Shown here: positions 14,814-27,606 of the stretch, piece by piece
Layout of the letters: each line of letters starts with the position of its first letter
Numbering within the stretch: position 1 is the stretch's first letter
NCBI RefSeq assembly: GCF_900104265.1
Contig: NZ_FNJJ01000002.1
Location: forward strand, 111,370 to 175,369
Direction: 5' to 3'
Origin: Ectopseudomonas guguanensis
Lineage (GTDB): Bacteria; Pseudomonadota; Gammaproteobacteria; Pseudomonadales; Pseudomonadaceae
Length of the DNA stretch: 64,000 nucleotides
Notes under the pieces: model-generated
What the model saw: the letters and a program-made list of their open reading frames with translations, nothing else
Told to the model about the DNA's origin: nothing
The model's database searches: none
Translations under genes and position numbers: made by a program

Positions 14814-15734
14814 TCACTCGACGCCGTTGGCATGCGCGATGTACAGCGCCGGATTGACCTGACGGCCATCCTTGCTGACTTCGAAATGCACGTGATAACC
14901 GGTGGAGCGGCCACTGCGGCCGACCTTGGCGATGGTCTGGCCGCGCTGCACCAGATCACCGATCTGCACGGTATTGCTCTGGTTGTGGGCGTAGAGCGTG
15001 ACGTAGCCGTCGGCGTGGCTGATCTCCACGGTGTTGCCGTAGCCACTCTTCTTGCCGGAGAAGGTCACCACGCCGGCTGCGACTGCGACCACATCGCTGC
15101 CGGGCTTGGCGGCGAAATCCATGCCCTTGTGCACGCTGGCGCGACCGGTCAGCGGATGCACGCGACGGCCGAACGGCGACGACACATAACCTTGCAAGAC
15201 CGGACGCCCGGAGAGCGTTTCGGCCTCGCTCAGGCGGCGTTCGCCAAGCAGCTGTTCCAGCACTTCCAGCTGTTGTTCTCGGCTTTCCACGCGCAGCGCC
15301 AGTTCATCCAGCGCACTCATGAAAGGCGGTGGCGCATAAGCCGAGGCGCCCAGCGCATCCTCGGCACCACCCTGGCCAACGCTGAGCGAGAAGTCGAACT
15401 CGCCGGCGTCCAGCTCTGCCAGTTCCGTGAGGCGTTCGCCCAGGGCATCGAGCCGGGTCAGGCGCGCCTGCAACTCGGCGACATGCACGGCGAAGGCATC
15501 GAGCTGGCGCTGGGCGTCCTCGCGCACGGCGCCAACCTGCTCGCGCTGCTGATCGAGCGCTTCGACCAGCGAGGCATCTACCACGGGCTCGGCAGTCAAC
15601 CACTTGGCCCCCAGAGCAGCGCCGGCGCCCAGGCTCAGGACCAGCGCCAGAACCGCCGACAGCAGCAGCCAGCGCAGGTCTAGATGGATGGTTCGAGCCG
15701 AACCGTGACGGCTGTTGAGCAAGATGATATGCAT
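14814..15734 (-). CDS. M23-family murein peptidase, membrane-anchored
   Basis: 306 aa. One N-terminal transmembrane segment (~residues 20-42), then a coiled-coil-rich periplasmic stretch (~50-170), and a C-terminal LytM/M23 domain with GRRVHPLTGRASVHKGMDFAAKPGSDVVAVAAGVVTFSGKKSGYGNTVEISH and YHVHFEVSKDGRQVNPALYI. The zinc-binding residues are HxxxD in HKGMD and HxH in HVH, so it is probably an active endopeptidase rather than an EnvC-like activator. The start MHIILLNSRHG has GGGGAAG upstream. Sits between secA and the divergent DUF721 gene, near the dcw cluster, suggesting a wall-remodelling role. Confidence 0.88.
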   Translation of the reverse strand: MHIILLNSRHGSARTIHLDLRWLLLSAVLALVLSLGAGAALGAKWLTAEPVVDASLVEALDQQREQVGAVREDAQRQLDAFAVHVAELQARLTRLDALGERLTELAELDAGEFDFSLSVGQGGAEDALGASAYAPPPFMSALDELALRVESREQQLEVLEQLLGERRLSEAETLSGRPVLQGYVSSPFGRRVHPLTGRASVHKGMDFAAKPGSDVVAVAAGVVTFSGKKSGYGNTVEISHADGYVTLYAHNQSNTVQIGDLVQRGQTIAKVGRSGRSTGYHVHFEVSKDGRQVNPALYIAHANGVE

Positions 15735-15812
15735 GGCTTCCCCATTTCGCAGAACACAGGCCGGCAGCACGCTCTGCTACCATGACGGCTCTGCAACCAA
15801 AGGCCTCCTGCC

Positions 15813-16268
15813 ATGACGTTTCGTCCCTTGCCGGCCCAGGCACCCGCTACGCTGCTACGCGAAGCCAAGCCCCTGAAAGCGCTGTTCGGTCAGGCGCAAC
15901 GCCTGTCCAACCTGCAGCGTCTTGTCGAAAGCCAGCTGCAACCGGCCGCCCGCGAACACTGTCATGTAGCGTCCTGGCGCGACGGCTGTCTGCTATTGAT
16001 CGTGACCGATGGCCACTGGGCAACACGCCTGCGTTATCAGCAAAGAAGGCTGCAACGACAACTGCAGGCGCTCGAAGAGTTCGCGACCTTAACGAAAATC
16101 CTGTTCAAGGTGCAACCTCAAGGTGGCCAGAATCGTGGAACGGATCGCGCCGTGCACTTGTCCAATAGCGCCGCACAAAGCATCCAGGCGGCCGCCGAGG
16201 GCATCAGCGATCCCAGGCTGCGCGCCGCCTTGGAACGCCTGGCCAGTCATACGCAGAAAAGCGAATAA
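15813..16268 (+). CDS. DUF721 protein, DciA-like
   Basis: 151 aa. The N-terminal ~90 residues (LFGQAQRLSNLQRLVESQLQPAAREHCHVASWRDGCLLLIVTDGHWATRLRYQQRRLQRQL) match the DUF721 family, whose members include DciA, the replicative-helicase operator of bacteria lacking DnaC/DnaI loaders. P. aeruginosa DciA was characterised genetically as such. The position next to lpxC/secA agrees with PAO1. The C-terminal ~50 residues are variable. The function here is by family membership only. Confidence 0.8.
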   Translation: MTFRPLPAQAPATLLREAKPLKALFGQAQRLSNLQRLVESQLQPAAREHCHVASWRDGCLLLIVTDGHWATRLRYQQRRLQRQLQALEEFATLTKILFKVQPQGGQNRGTDRAVHLSNSAAQSIQAAAEGISDPRLRAALERLASHTQKSE

Positions 16269-16484
16269 CGTCCTCCTTCCCGTTCGTCGGCCTGCTTCAC
16301 TTCGCCGCACTCGCCAGGTAGATGGCGCCATAAATTCTCCTGCGCCGCGCCCTCCCCAAACCGTCACAGCATAAAAAAGGTTCTTCGCGTTATCGCGGGG
16401 AAGATACGCTTGACATCGGACTGGCAAGTTTGTGTGCGTACCGCTTACTGACTTAGCAATATCCATTACCGCGTGTACTGAGCG

Positions 16485-17057
16485 TTTGGGTTGCGCCCCT
16501 TACGGGCGCCACACCTTGATTCGCTGCGCTCACCCTTCGGGCCAGCCTGTGGCTGTTACTCCGCTTCGCTGCGTTTCCTCGCTCCGGTGCTGCTCCGGGG
16601 GCCGGCTTACATGGGCCATCCCTGGCCCATTAAGCGGGGCCGCCATCGGTATTTCGCCGCATCCATGCGGCTCGTCCCCCTACGCAACACCTCCACTCGG
16701 CCTCCTGAAGGGGACCGGGTCGCGAGCTTGCATAATCTTTGCGAAGTTGAAATTGGCGGCGTCTGACCTTTGCCTTTGCCTTTGCCTTTGCCCTTGCTCC
16801 TCAACTGCGATGGAACAGACGACGCCCAAGTCCCCTTCAGGAGGCCGAGTGGAATCGCCGTGGAAGGGGTTGAGCGACATGGATGTCGCGAGAGCTGCGA
16901 TGGGCCAGGGATGGCCCTTCGCAGCGTGCCCCTGGAGCGGTGATGGAGCGAGGGAACCCCGGCGTAGCCGGGGCCGGATGCAGGGGTGTGTTTCTTTGCT
17001 TACTTTCTTTGCACAAGCAAAGAAAGTGAGTCGCCCGTAAGGGGCGAAACCCAGCAG
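16485..17057. repeat. Large imperfect compound inverted repeat
   Basis: Two arms of ~230 bp in opposite orientation share the same modules in the same order from outside inwards: GCCCCTTACGGGCG, CCTCGCTCC, GGGCCATCCCTGGCCCAT, CATCCATG, and an exact 24-bp match (16692-16715 against 16830-16853). The 114-nt centre carries CCTTTG repeats. The right arm has an extra 11-bp perfect hairpin (17002-17027, ACTTTCTTTGC/GCAAAGAAAGT) that the left arm lacks. No transposase is present. Confidence 0.8.
16767..16796. repeat. CCTTTG hexanucleotide tandem repeat
   Basis: Four exact copies of CCTTTG followed by one variant (CCCTTG), in the centre of the large inverted repeat. A candidate slippage (VNTR) locus. 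Confidence 0.85.
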
Positions 17058-17159
17058 ATCAGACGACACGCTAAGGGATAGTGCCAAGTCATCGACAGCT
17101 AACACGTTATTGCCAGTCCGGCGTCAACCCGCACTTTCCCCAAAACATGCGAAGAACCA

Positions 17160-17187
17160 TAAAAAAGGCCACCCGAAGGTGGCCTCA
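17160..17187 (-). terminator. Terminator after lpxC
   Basis: Stem GGCCACC/GGTGGCC with a 4-nt loop, followed on the minus strand by six Ts. It probably ends both lpxC and any transcript reading through from the dcw cluster. Confidence 0.85.
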
Positions 17188-17211
17188 AATAACGCTGGAA
17201 AGAGAGTAGGT

Positions 17212-18141
<930 letters not shown>

Positions 18142-18234
18142 CTAGTTGCGAACTGTTTTCAACAATGGTCGGGAATGATAGCAGAACCGACCTTTGCTGA
18201 ACACCAATCACCCATATACTCCTGATACATTCCA

Positions 18235-19428
18235 TCAATCAGCCTGGCGACGCAGGAAAGCCGGAATATCCAAGTAGTCGAGATCGTCCTGGGTATTGAG
18301 CTTGGCTGCAGTGGCCGCACCGCTGTGGCTCTGGCGCTGTACGGTCGGGCGCTCGTAGTCCTTGTAGTTGACCGACTGCTCGCTGCGCGGCTGCGCGGCG
18401 CTCTGCTGGACAACCGGCTGGCTGACGGCGACCTGAACGGTGTTGTCGACCACCTTGACCGGCTTCTCCATGCGCGCGCCGAGGCCGGTGGCCACCACGG
18501 TGACGTGCAGTTCGTCGCGCATGTCGGGATCGATCACGGTGCCCACCTTGACGGTGGCCTGCTCGGAGGCGAACTGCTCGATGATGTTACCCACGTCGGA
18601 GTACTCGCCCAGCGACAGGTCGGGACCTGCGGTGATGTTGACCAGGATGCCGCGCGCGCCCTGCAGGTTGACGTCTTCCAGCAGCGGGTTGCGGATGGCC
18701 GCCTCGGTGGCTTCACGTGCACGGTTCGGACCGCTGGCGCAGCCGGTGCCCATCATGGCCATGCCCATCTCGCTCATCACGGTCTTAACGTCGGCGAAGT
18801 CGACGTTGATCATGCCCGGACGCTTGATGATGTCGGAGATACCGCGCACGGCGCCGGCCAGCACGTCGTCAGCCTTGGCGAAGGCGGACAGCAGGCTGGC
18901 GTCCTTGCCGAGGATGGTCAGCAGTTTTTCGTTGGGGATGGTGATCAGCGAGTCGACGCTCTCGGCCAGCGCGCGGATGCCTTCATCGGCGATGACCATG
19001 CGCTTCTTGCCTTCGAACGGGAACGGGCGGGTGACCACGGCCACGGTGAGAATGCCCAGCTCCTTGGCCACCTCGGCGATCACCGGCGCAGCGCCGGTAC
19101 CGGTACCACCGCCCATGCCGGTGGTGATGAAAACCATGTCGGTGCCGGCCAGCACTTCGGCGATACGCTCGCGATCTTCCAGCGCGGCCTGACGACCGAC
19201 TTCCGGATTGGCACCGGCACCCAGGCCCTTGGTCACGCCCGGGCCGAGTTGCAGCACGGTGCGCGCACCGATGTTCTTCAGCGCCTGCGCATCGGTGTTG
19301 GCGCAGATGAACTCGACGCCCTCGATGTTGCTGGCCGCCATGTGGTTGACCGCGTTACCGCCGCCACCGCCGACACCGATGACCTTGATCACCGCACTTT
19401 GTGGAATGTTGTCTACTAGTTCGAACAT
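18235..19428 (-). CDS. ftsZ: Cell division protein FtsZ
   Basis: 397-aa tubulin-like GTPase that forms the division ring. It shows GVGGGGGNAVNHM, the tubulin signature GMGGGTGTGAAPVIAEVAKELG, the T7-loop region NVDFADVKTVM, a variable linker (~320-380), and the C-terminal peptide LDYLDIPAFLRRQAD that binds FtsA and ZipA. AGGAGAGGG before the ATG is a strong ribosome binding site. Last division gene of the cluster, 42 nt after ftsA. Confidence 0.98.
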   Translation of the reverse strand: MFELVDNIPQSAVIKVIGVGGGGGNAVNHMAASNIEGVEFICANTDAQALKNIGARTVLQLGPGVTKGLGAGANPEVGRQAALEDRERIAEVLAGTDMVFITTGMGGGTGTGAAPVIAEVAKELGILTVAVVTRPFPFEGKKRMVIADEGIRALAESVDSLITIPNEKLLTILGKDASLLSAFAKADDVLAGAVRGISDIIKRPGMINVDFADVKTVMSEMGMAMMGTGCASGPNRAREATEAAIRNPLLEDVNLQGARGILVNITAGPDLSLGEYSDVGNIIEQFASEQATVKVGTVIDPDMRDELHVTVVATGLGARMEKPVKVVDNTVQVAVSQPVVQQSAAQPRSEQSVNYKDYERPTVQRQSHSGAATAAKLNTQDDLDYLDIPAFLRRQAD

Positions 19429-19470
19429 GATCCCTCTCCTTCCTTTCTAGTTGTAACGCCTACTGCAAAT

Positions 19471-20718
19471 TCAGAAATTGCCTTGCACCCAACGCTTGAT
19501 GCGTTCGAGTACCGGGGTTTTGCTCTCGTCCTGGTAAGGACTGCCCACCGACATGGAGGTGCCGTCGTTCTGCTTCTGCAGCCCGTACAGCAACAAACCC
19601 ACACCGGTGGAATAAATCGGGTTGCGCACGACATCGGCCATGCCCTTGACGCTGTGCGGCACGCCGAGGCGCACCGGCATGTGGAAGATTTCCTCGGCCA
19701 GCTCGACCGCGCCTTCCATCTTCGCCGTGCCGCCGGTCATGACGATGCCGGCGGGAATCAGGTCTTCGTAGCCGCTGCGACGCAGCTCGGCCTGCACCAG
19801 AGTGAACAGCTCGTCGTAGCGCGGCTCGACCACCTCGGCCAGGGACTGGCGCGACAGGTCGCGCGGCGGACGATCACCGACGCTGGGCACCTTGATGGTC
19901 TCGCCGGCACCGGCCAGCTTGGCCAGGGCGCAGGCATAGCGGATCTTGATCTCTTCGGCGTACTGGGTCGGCGTACGCAGGGCCATGGCGATGTCGTTGG
20001 TGACCTGGTCGCCAGCGATCGGGATCACCGCGGTGTGGCGAATCGCGCCTTCGGTGAAGATGGCGATATCGGTGGTGCCACCACCGATGTCCACCAGGCA
20101 CACGCCCAGCTCCTTCTCGTCTTCGGTCAGCACCGAATAAGCAGATGCGAGCTGTTCGAGGATGATGTCGTCGACTTCCAGGCCGCAGCGGCGCACGCAC
20201 TTCTCGATGTTCTGCGCGGCATTCACCGCGCAGGTGACCACATGCACCTTGGCCTCCAGACGTACGCCGGACATGCCCAGCGGCTCGCGCACGCCCTCCT
20301 GGTTGTCGATCACGTAGTCCTGCGCCAGGGTGTGCAGCACGCGCTGGTCGGCCGGAATGGCCACCGCCTGCGCAGCGTCGAGCACGCGCTCGATGTCGGC
20401 GGGGCTCACTTCGCGATCACGAATGGCGACGATGCCATGGCTGTTGAGGCTGCGGATGTGATTGCCGGCCACGCCGACGAAGGCCGAGTGGATGCGGCAA
20501 CCGGCCATCAGCTGGGCCTCTTCCACGGCGCGCTGGATCGAGGCCACGGTGGACTCGATATTGACTACCACGCCCTTCTTCAGCCCGCGCGAAGGATGAG
20601 TGCCGATACCGACGATTTCCAGCTGGCCGTCGGCCGTCACCTCGCCCACCAGCGCCACCACCTTGGAGGTGCCGATGTCCAGGCCAACGATCATCTTGCC
20701 GCTCTGCGCGCTACTCAT
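19471..20718 (-). CDS. ftsA: Cell division protein FtsA
   Basis: 415-aa actin-like protein that tethers FtsZ to the membrane. ATPase phosphate loops MIVGLDIGTSKVVALVGE and LVDIGGGTTDIAIF, the 1C domain between them, and a C-terminal amphipathic membrane helix ending LERIKRWVQGNF. GAGGAGAGG precedes the ATG. Lies 15 nt after ftsQ. Confidence 0.97.
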   Translation of the reverse strand: MSSAQSGKMIVGLDIGTSKVVALVGEVTADGQLEIVGIGTHPSRGLKKGVVVNIESTVASIQRAVEEAQLMAGCRIHSAFVGVAGNHIRSLNSHGIVAIRDREVSPADIERVLDAAQAVAIPADQRVLHTLAQDYVIDNQEGVREPLGMSGVRLEAKVHVVTCAVNAAQNIEKCVRRCGLEVDDIILEQLASAYSVLTEDEKELGVCLVDIGGGTTDIAIFTEGAIRHTAVIPIAGDQVTNDIAMALRTPTQYAEEIKIRYACALAKLAGAGETIKVPSVGDRPPRDLSRQSLAEVVEPRYDELFTLVQAELRRSGYEDLIPAGIVMTGGTAKMEGAVELAEEIFHMPVRLGVPHSVKGMADVVRNPIYSTGVGLLLYGLQKQNDGTSMSVGSPYQDESKTPVLERIKRWVQGNF

Positions 20719-20733
20719 TAGTCCTGCCTCTCC

Positions 20734-21600
20734 TCAATTCACTTTCTGCTCGGCCGCGGCCGGCTCCACCGGCTCGCGCCAGGCCACGGCCAGGCCGTTG
20801 GCGTAACGCAGGTCGATGCGCGCGATGTTCGCGCTCTGTTCTTTCAGTTCCCGCTCGTAGATGGCGGCGAACCGACGCATTTTTTCCACCACGTGATCGC
20901 GCCCAAGCAGGATGTCGATGCGCTGACCGCTGGCGTTCTCGGTGGCCGAGAGGAACCAGCTGCCGCGCTCGCGCAGCTGCAGCCCGACCACGGTGAAGCC
21001 CATCGGCCGCAGCAGCTGGCTGAGCATCTGGTACTGCTGCATCACCTTGGGCTGCGCCCGTTTCGGGCCGGACAGCTGCGGCAGATGCTGATAGTTGTCC
21101 AGCTCCTGCGGCGCGAATGCCTGCCCCTGGTTGTTGAGTAGCGCCTCGTCGCCCCAGCGGGCGATGGGCAGTTGTTCTTCCAGACTCACGTCGATCTGGT
21201 CCGGCCAGACGCGGCGCACCTCGGCATGGGCGATCCAGGGCATGCGCTCGAGCTCCTCGCGCATGCCGCGCAGATCGGCGCTGAAGAAGCTCGCCTCGAT
21301 GAACGGCGCGATCCGCCGCTGCACCGCCTGCTGGCTGACGTAAGCCAGATCACCCTGCACGCTGATACGCGCAATCGGCCGGTCGGCGTAGGGCAGCAGA
21401 CGCTGCGCGCCTTCGTAGGCGCCAAAACCCAGTCCGACCAGCAGCAGCGGCCAGAGCAGACGCCCGACCCAGGAGAAATCCGGCTTGGGCAGACGCAGGC
21501 GCATCGGCTCCTTGGCCACCAGACGGCTGGCGCCACGCGGCGCGGGCTTGCCGCGCAGCGGAGCCCTCAGCGTGTCCTGGTGACGCAAAGCCACTGTCAT
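20734..21600 (-). CDS. ftsQ: Cell division protein FtsQ
   Basis: 288-aa bitopic divisome protein. A basic cytoplasmic tail of ~45 residues precedes one TM helix ([18 protein letters not shown]). The POTRA domain follows ([77 protein letters not shown]), then the beta domain that binds FtsB/FtsL. It starts 3 nt after the ddlB stop. Confidence 0.95.
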   Translation of the reverse strand: MTVALRHQDTLRAPLRGKPAPRGASRLVAKEPMRLRLPKPDFSWVGRLLWPLLLVGLGFGAYEGAQRLLPYADRPIARISVQGDLAYVSQQAVQRRIAPFIEASFFSADLRGMREELERMPWIAHAEVRRVWPDQIDVSLEEQLPIARWGDEALLNNQGQAFAPQELDNYQHLPQLSGPKRAQPKVMQQYQMLSQLLRPMGFTVVGLQLRERGSWFLSATENASGQRIDILLGRDHVVEKMRRFAAIYERELKEQSANIARIDLRYANGLAVAWREPVEPAAAEQKVN

Positions 21601-21603
21601 GAC

Positions 21604-23976
<2,373 letters not shown>

Positions 23977-23984
<8 letters not shown>

Positions 23985-25047
23985 GCATCACCTCCTGACA
24001 GATGTCCACCACCGTGCGGGTGGCATCGGGCTTGGCCAGACGACGCGCGGTGGCGCCCATGACGTTGAGTTTTTCCAGGTGCATCAGAACCTCGGTGAGC
24101 TGCGCGGCGAGCTTGGCCGCGTCAGTGGCATGTTGCGGGAGAAGGACGGCGGCGCCCTCCTTCGCCAGGTATTCGGCGTTGCGGCTCTGGTGGTCGTCGA
24201 TGGCGTGCGGCAGCGGCACGAGAAACGACGGCAGGCCGGCGGCGGCCAGTTCGCTGACGGTGAGCGCGCCGGCGCGGCAGACCACCAGATCGGCCCAGCC
24301 ATAGGCGCGCGCCATGTCCTTGATGAAGGGCGCGACCTCGGCTTCGACCGCGGCATCGCGATAACGCTCCGCGGTGACCTCTGCATGCTGCTTGCCGGCC
24401 TGATGGAACACCTGCGGACGCACGTCGGCAGGAATCTGCCCCAGCGCCGCTGGCAGCAGCTTGTTCAAAGGCTCGGCGCCCAGGCTACCGCCGAGGACCA
24501 GCAATTTCGGCTTGCGCCCGACCAGCGGCTCGCGCGGCGTTTCCAGGAACAGCTCCTCACGCACCGGGTTGCCGGTGGTACGCCGTTTGTCGGAAGCGCC
24601 GAAGGTATTCGGGAAGGCCTCGCAGATGCGCGTGGCGATACGCGACAGCAGGCGGTTGGCGGTACCGGCCACGGCGTTCTGCTCATGGATCACCAGCGGC
24701 ACGCCGGCCAGGCGCGCGGCCAGACCACCGGGCCCGGTGACGTAGCCGCCCATGCCCAGCACGCAGACCGGCTGCAGCTCACGCACGATGCGGCGCGCCT
24801 GCAACAGCGAGCGCAGCAGCTGGAACGGCGCCTTGAGCAGCGACAGCTTGCCCTTGCCGCGCAGACCGCTGACGTTGATCAGGTGCAGCGGCAAGCCGGC
24901 TTGCGGCACCAGCTCGTTCTCGATGCCACGCGGCGTACCCAGCCAGTGCACGCTGTAGCCGCGGGTCTGGAACTCGCGTGCGCAGGCCAGCGCCGGGAAC
25001 ACGTGGCCGCCGGTGCCGCCGGCCATGATCAGCACATTACCGCGCAT
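23977..25047 (-). CDS. murG: UDP-GlcNAc:lipid I GlcNAc transferase MurG
   Basis: 356-aa membrane-associated glycosyltransferase converting lipid I to lipid II. Glycine-rich loops [21 protein letters not shown] and [20 protein letters not shown], acceptor-side [31 protein letters not shown], and the donor-binding [33 protein letters not shown]. Overlaps ftsW by 11 nt and murC by 8 nt. Confidence 0.97.
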
Positions 25048-26254
25048 GGGCGACCTCCTTGTTCGGCTCGGCGAAATCCTCTTCGCTGAACTCGATATCC
25101 TCGTTGCCCAGAACGTTGCGCCGCTCCCATTCGATACGCAGCAGGACCGCCAGGCTGACGCAGCAGATCACCAGCGACGAACCGCCGTAGCTGAGGAACG
25201 GCAGGGTCAGGCCCTTGGTCGGTAGCAGACCGGTGTTCACCCCGATGTTGATCAGGAACTGGCCGATCCACAGGAAGGACAGGCCATAGGCCACATAGGC
25301 CGAGAAGAACTGCTTGGCCTTCTCTGCCCACAGGCCGATGTACAGGCCGCGCACGCAGACGAAGACGAACAGCGCCAGGGTCGCCAGCGCGCCGACGAAG
25401 CCCAGCTCCTCGGCCAGTACCGAGAAGACGAAGTCGGTATGCGCTTCCGGCAGGTAGAACTGCTTCTGGATGCTGTTGCCCAGGCCGACGCCGAACCACT
25501 CGCCGCGACCGAAGGCGATCAGCGCCTGGGTCAGCTGATAGCCGGAGCCATACTGGTCGGCCCAGGGATCGGTGAAGGTGATCAGGCGCTGCAGGCGGTA
25601 TTCCTGAGTCTGTACCAGGACGAACACGGCGCCGACCGCCAGGGCCACCATCAGGCCGAAGCGCAGCAGGCCGACGCCACCGAGGAACAGCATGGCCATG
25701 GCCGAACCCATCATCACCACGGTGGCGCCAAAGTCCGGCTCCAGCAGCAGCAGGCCGGCCATCGGCAGCAGCACCACGAAGGGTTTGAAGAAGCCCATCC
25801 AGCTCTCGCGCACCTCTTCCTGGCGACGCACCAGATAGCCGGCCAGGTAGACCACGACGAAGACCTTGGCGATTTCCGAGGGCTGCACGTTGAAGGCGCC
25901 GAAGCCGATCCAGCGCCGCGCACCGTTGACCTCGCGGCCGATACCCGGGATCAGCACCAGCACCAGCAGACCGAAGGCGGCCAGCAACAGCATCCAGCCG
26001 TAACGCTGCCAGAAGCTCATCGGGATCATCAGCACGATACCGGCGGAGCCGAGGCCGATGACCAGATACACCAGATGGCGAATCATGTGATACATCGGGT
26101 TGCCGGACAGCGCCGCAGCGACTTCCGAAGAGGCCGAGGTGATCATCACCAACCCCAGACCGAGCAGGCCGAGACAGCCGGCCAGCATCGGGAAATCGAC
26201 GTCGAAGCCGCGACCGAGCAGCGGCGAGGGGCGAACGCGCAGGAAGGCCAGCAT
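25037..26254 (-). CDS. ftsW: Peptidoglycan glycosyltransferase FtsW
   Basis: 405-aa SEDS-family polymerase of the divisome, working with FtsI. About ten TM helices; conserved WIGFGAFNVQPSEIAKV, LEPDFGATVVM, GSGYQLTQALIAFGRGEWFGVGLGNSIQKQFYLPEAHTDFVFSVLAEELGF and PTKGLTLPFLSYGGSS. Overlaps the murD stop by one base (TGATG). Confidence 0.97.
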   Translation of the reverse strand: MLAFLRVRPSPLLGRGFDVDFPMLAGCLGLLGLGLVMITSASSEVAAALSGNPMYHMIRHLVYLVIGLGSAGIVLMIPMSFWQRYGWMLLLAAFGLLVLVLIPGIGREVNGARRWIGFGAFNVQPSEIAKVFVVVYLAGYLVRRQEEVRESWMGFFKPFVVLLPMAGLLLLEPDFGATVVMMGSAMAMLFLGGVGLLRFGLMVALAVGAVFVLVQTQEYRLQRLITFTDPWADQYGSGYQLTQALIAFGRGEWFGVGLGNSIQKQFYLPEAHTDFVFSVLAEELGFVGALATLALFVFVCVRGLYIGLWAEKAKQFFSAYVAYGLSFLWIGQFLINIGVNTGLLPTKGLTLPFLSYGGSSLVICCVSLAVLLRIEWERRNVLGNEDIEFSEEDFAEPNKEVAHAR

Positions 26255-27600
26255 CAGACGAGCCCTCCCACGGCCTGGGCGAACAGGCGCCCGCGCTCCT
26301 CGAAGTTCTTGAACATGTCCAGGCTGGCGCAGGCCGGCGACAGCAGCACGGCGTCGCCGGCCTCGGCCAGTTCGCTGCTGCGCTGTACCGCTTCGTCAAG
26401 AGTGGCCACCCGCACCAGCGGCGCGGCATCGCCCAAGGCGGCGGCGAGCAGTTCGGCATCACGCCCCAGCAGCACCACCGCGCGGCAGAAGCGCGCCACC
26501 GGCGCCTTCAGCGCGGAGAAGTCGGCGCCCTTGCCATCACCACCGGCGATCAGCACCAGCTTGCCGGCGATATCCGCGCCGAGGCCTTCGATGGCCGCCA
26601 GCGCGGCACCGACATTGGTCGCCTTGGAATCGTCGTAGTAGTTCACGCCAGCGCGCTCACCGACCCACTGGCAGCGGTGCGGCAAACCGGCGAACTGGCG
26701 CAGGGTGGCGAGCATGGCCTCCATCGGCAGGCCGACGGCATGGCCGAGCGCCAGCGCCGCCAGGGCGTTGGACTGATTGTGCGCACCGCGGATCTTCAGT
26801 TCGCTCACCGGCAGCAGCGCCTCGAAGCGAAACGCCAGGCACTTCTCGCCGTTCTCTTCGAGCAGACCGAAGCGCTTGAAGTCCGGCTTGCCCAGGCCGA
26901 ACTCCCAGCAGGGCACCTGATCGGCGATCAGCGGACGCGACAACGCGTCGTCGCGGTTGACCACCACCTGTCGGGCACCGCGGAAGATGCGGTGCTTGGC
27001 CAGGTGATAGGCCGGCAGACCACTGTAACGATCCATGTGGTCTTCGCTGATGTTCAGGCAGGTAGCCACTTCGGCGTTGAGCTGATCGGTGGTTTCCAGC
27101 TGGAAGCTGGACAGTTCCATTACGTACAGCTCGACATCGTCAGCCAGCAGATCCAGTGCCGGCGTGCCCAGGTTGCCGCCAACGGCAACGCGCTTGCCGG
27201 CTGCCGCCGCCATCTCGCCGACCAGGGTGGTGACGGTGCTCTTGGCGTTGGAGCCGGTGATGGCGACGATAGGCGCCTTGGCATGACGGGCGAACAGATC
27301 GATGTCGCCGGACAGCTTGACCCCGCGCGCGGCGGCTGCGGCCAGCGCCGGTTTGGAAATGGCCAGGCCCGGGCTCACATACAGCTCCGAGGCGCGGCAG
27401 AGGAACTCCACGTCCAGCTCGCCACAGCGCACTTCCACCTGCGGGTAGTCACGCTTGAGCGTTTCCAGCTCCGGCGGGTTCGCGCGCGTGTCGGCCACGG
27501 CAAAGCGCACGCCCTGCTGCGCCAGGAAGCGCACCAGGGACATGCCGCTCTTGCCGAGACCGACAACGATGCGGAACTGGTCGGAAGCGATCAGGGTCAC
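26254..27600 (-). CDS. murD: UDP-N-acetylmuramoylalanine--D-glutamate ligase
   Basis: 448-aa Mur ligase adding D-Glu. VVGLGKSGMSLVRFLAQQG, ATP loop ITGSNAKSTVTTLV, and ISEDHMDRY with YYDDSKATNVGAALAAIEGL. There is no ATG at the 5' end. I chose GTG at 27600, giving MTLIASDQFRIVV as in homologues and sitting 9 nt after GAGG. A TTG two codons upstream, directly after the mraY stop, is the alternative. Confidence 0.95.
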   Translation of the reverse strand: MTLIASDQFRIVVGLGKSGMSLVRFLAQQGVRFAVADTRANPPELETLKRDYPQVEVRCGELDVEFLCRASELYVSPGLAISKPALAAAAARGVKLSGDIDLFARHAKAPIVAITGSNAKSTVTTLVGEMAAAAGKRVAVGGNLGTPALDLLADDVELYVMELSSFQLETTDQLNAEVATCLNISEDHMDRYSGLPAYHLAKHRIFRGARQVVVNRDDALSRPLIADQVPCWEFGLGKPDFKRFGLLEENGEKCLAFRFEALLPVSELKIRGAHNQSNALAALALGHAVGLPMEAMLATLRQFAGLPHRCQWVGERAGVNYYDDSKATNVGAALAAIEGLGADIAGKLVLIAGGDGKGADFSALKAPVARFCRAVVLLGRDAELLAAALGDAAPLVRVATLDEAVQRSSELAEAGDAVLLSPACASLDMFKNFEERGRLFAQAVGGLV

Positions 27601-27606
27601 GCTCAA

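Larger units (their letters stand above)
16269..17211. other. 943-bp gene-free interval dominated by repeats
   Basis: No reading frame here has family resemblance, a convincing ribosome binding site or consistent codon use. The first ~210 bp are unique; 16485-17057 is a compound inverted repeat (separate entry); the last ~60 bp hold the lpxC terminator. Small frames inside are artefacts of the repeat. Confidence 0.7.

Noticed and set aside
16432-17105. Several 65-200 codon frames on both strands between DUF721 and lpxC
   Set aside because: They fall within the large inverted repeat and read through its arms; Lys-Gly repeats come from the CCTTTG hexamers.
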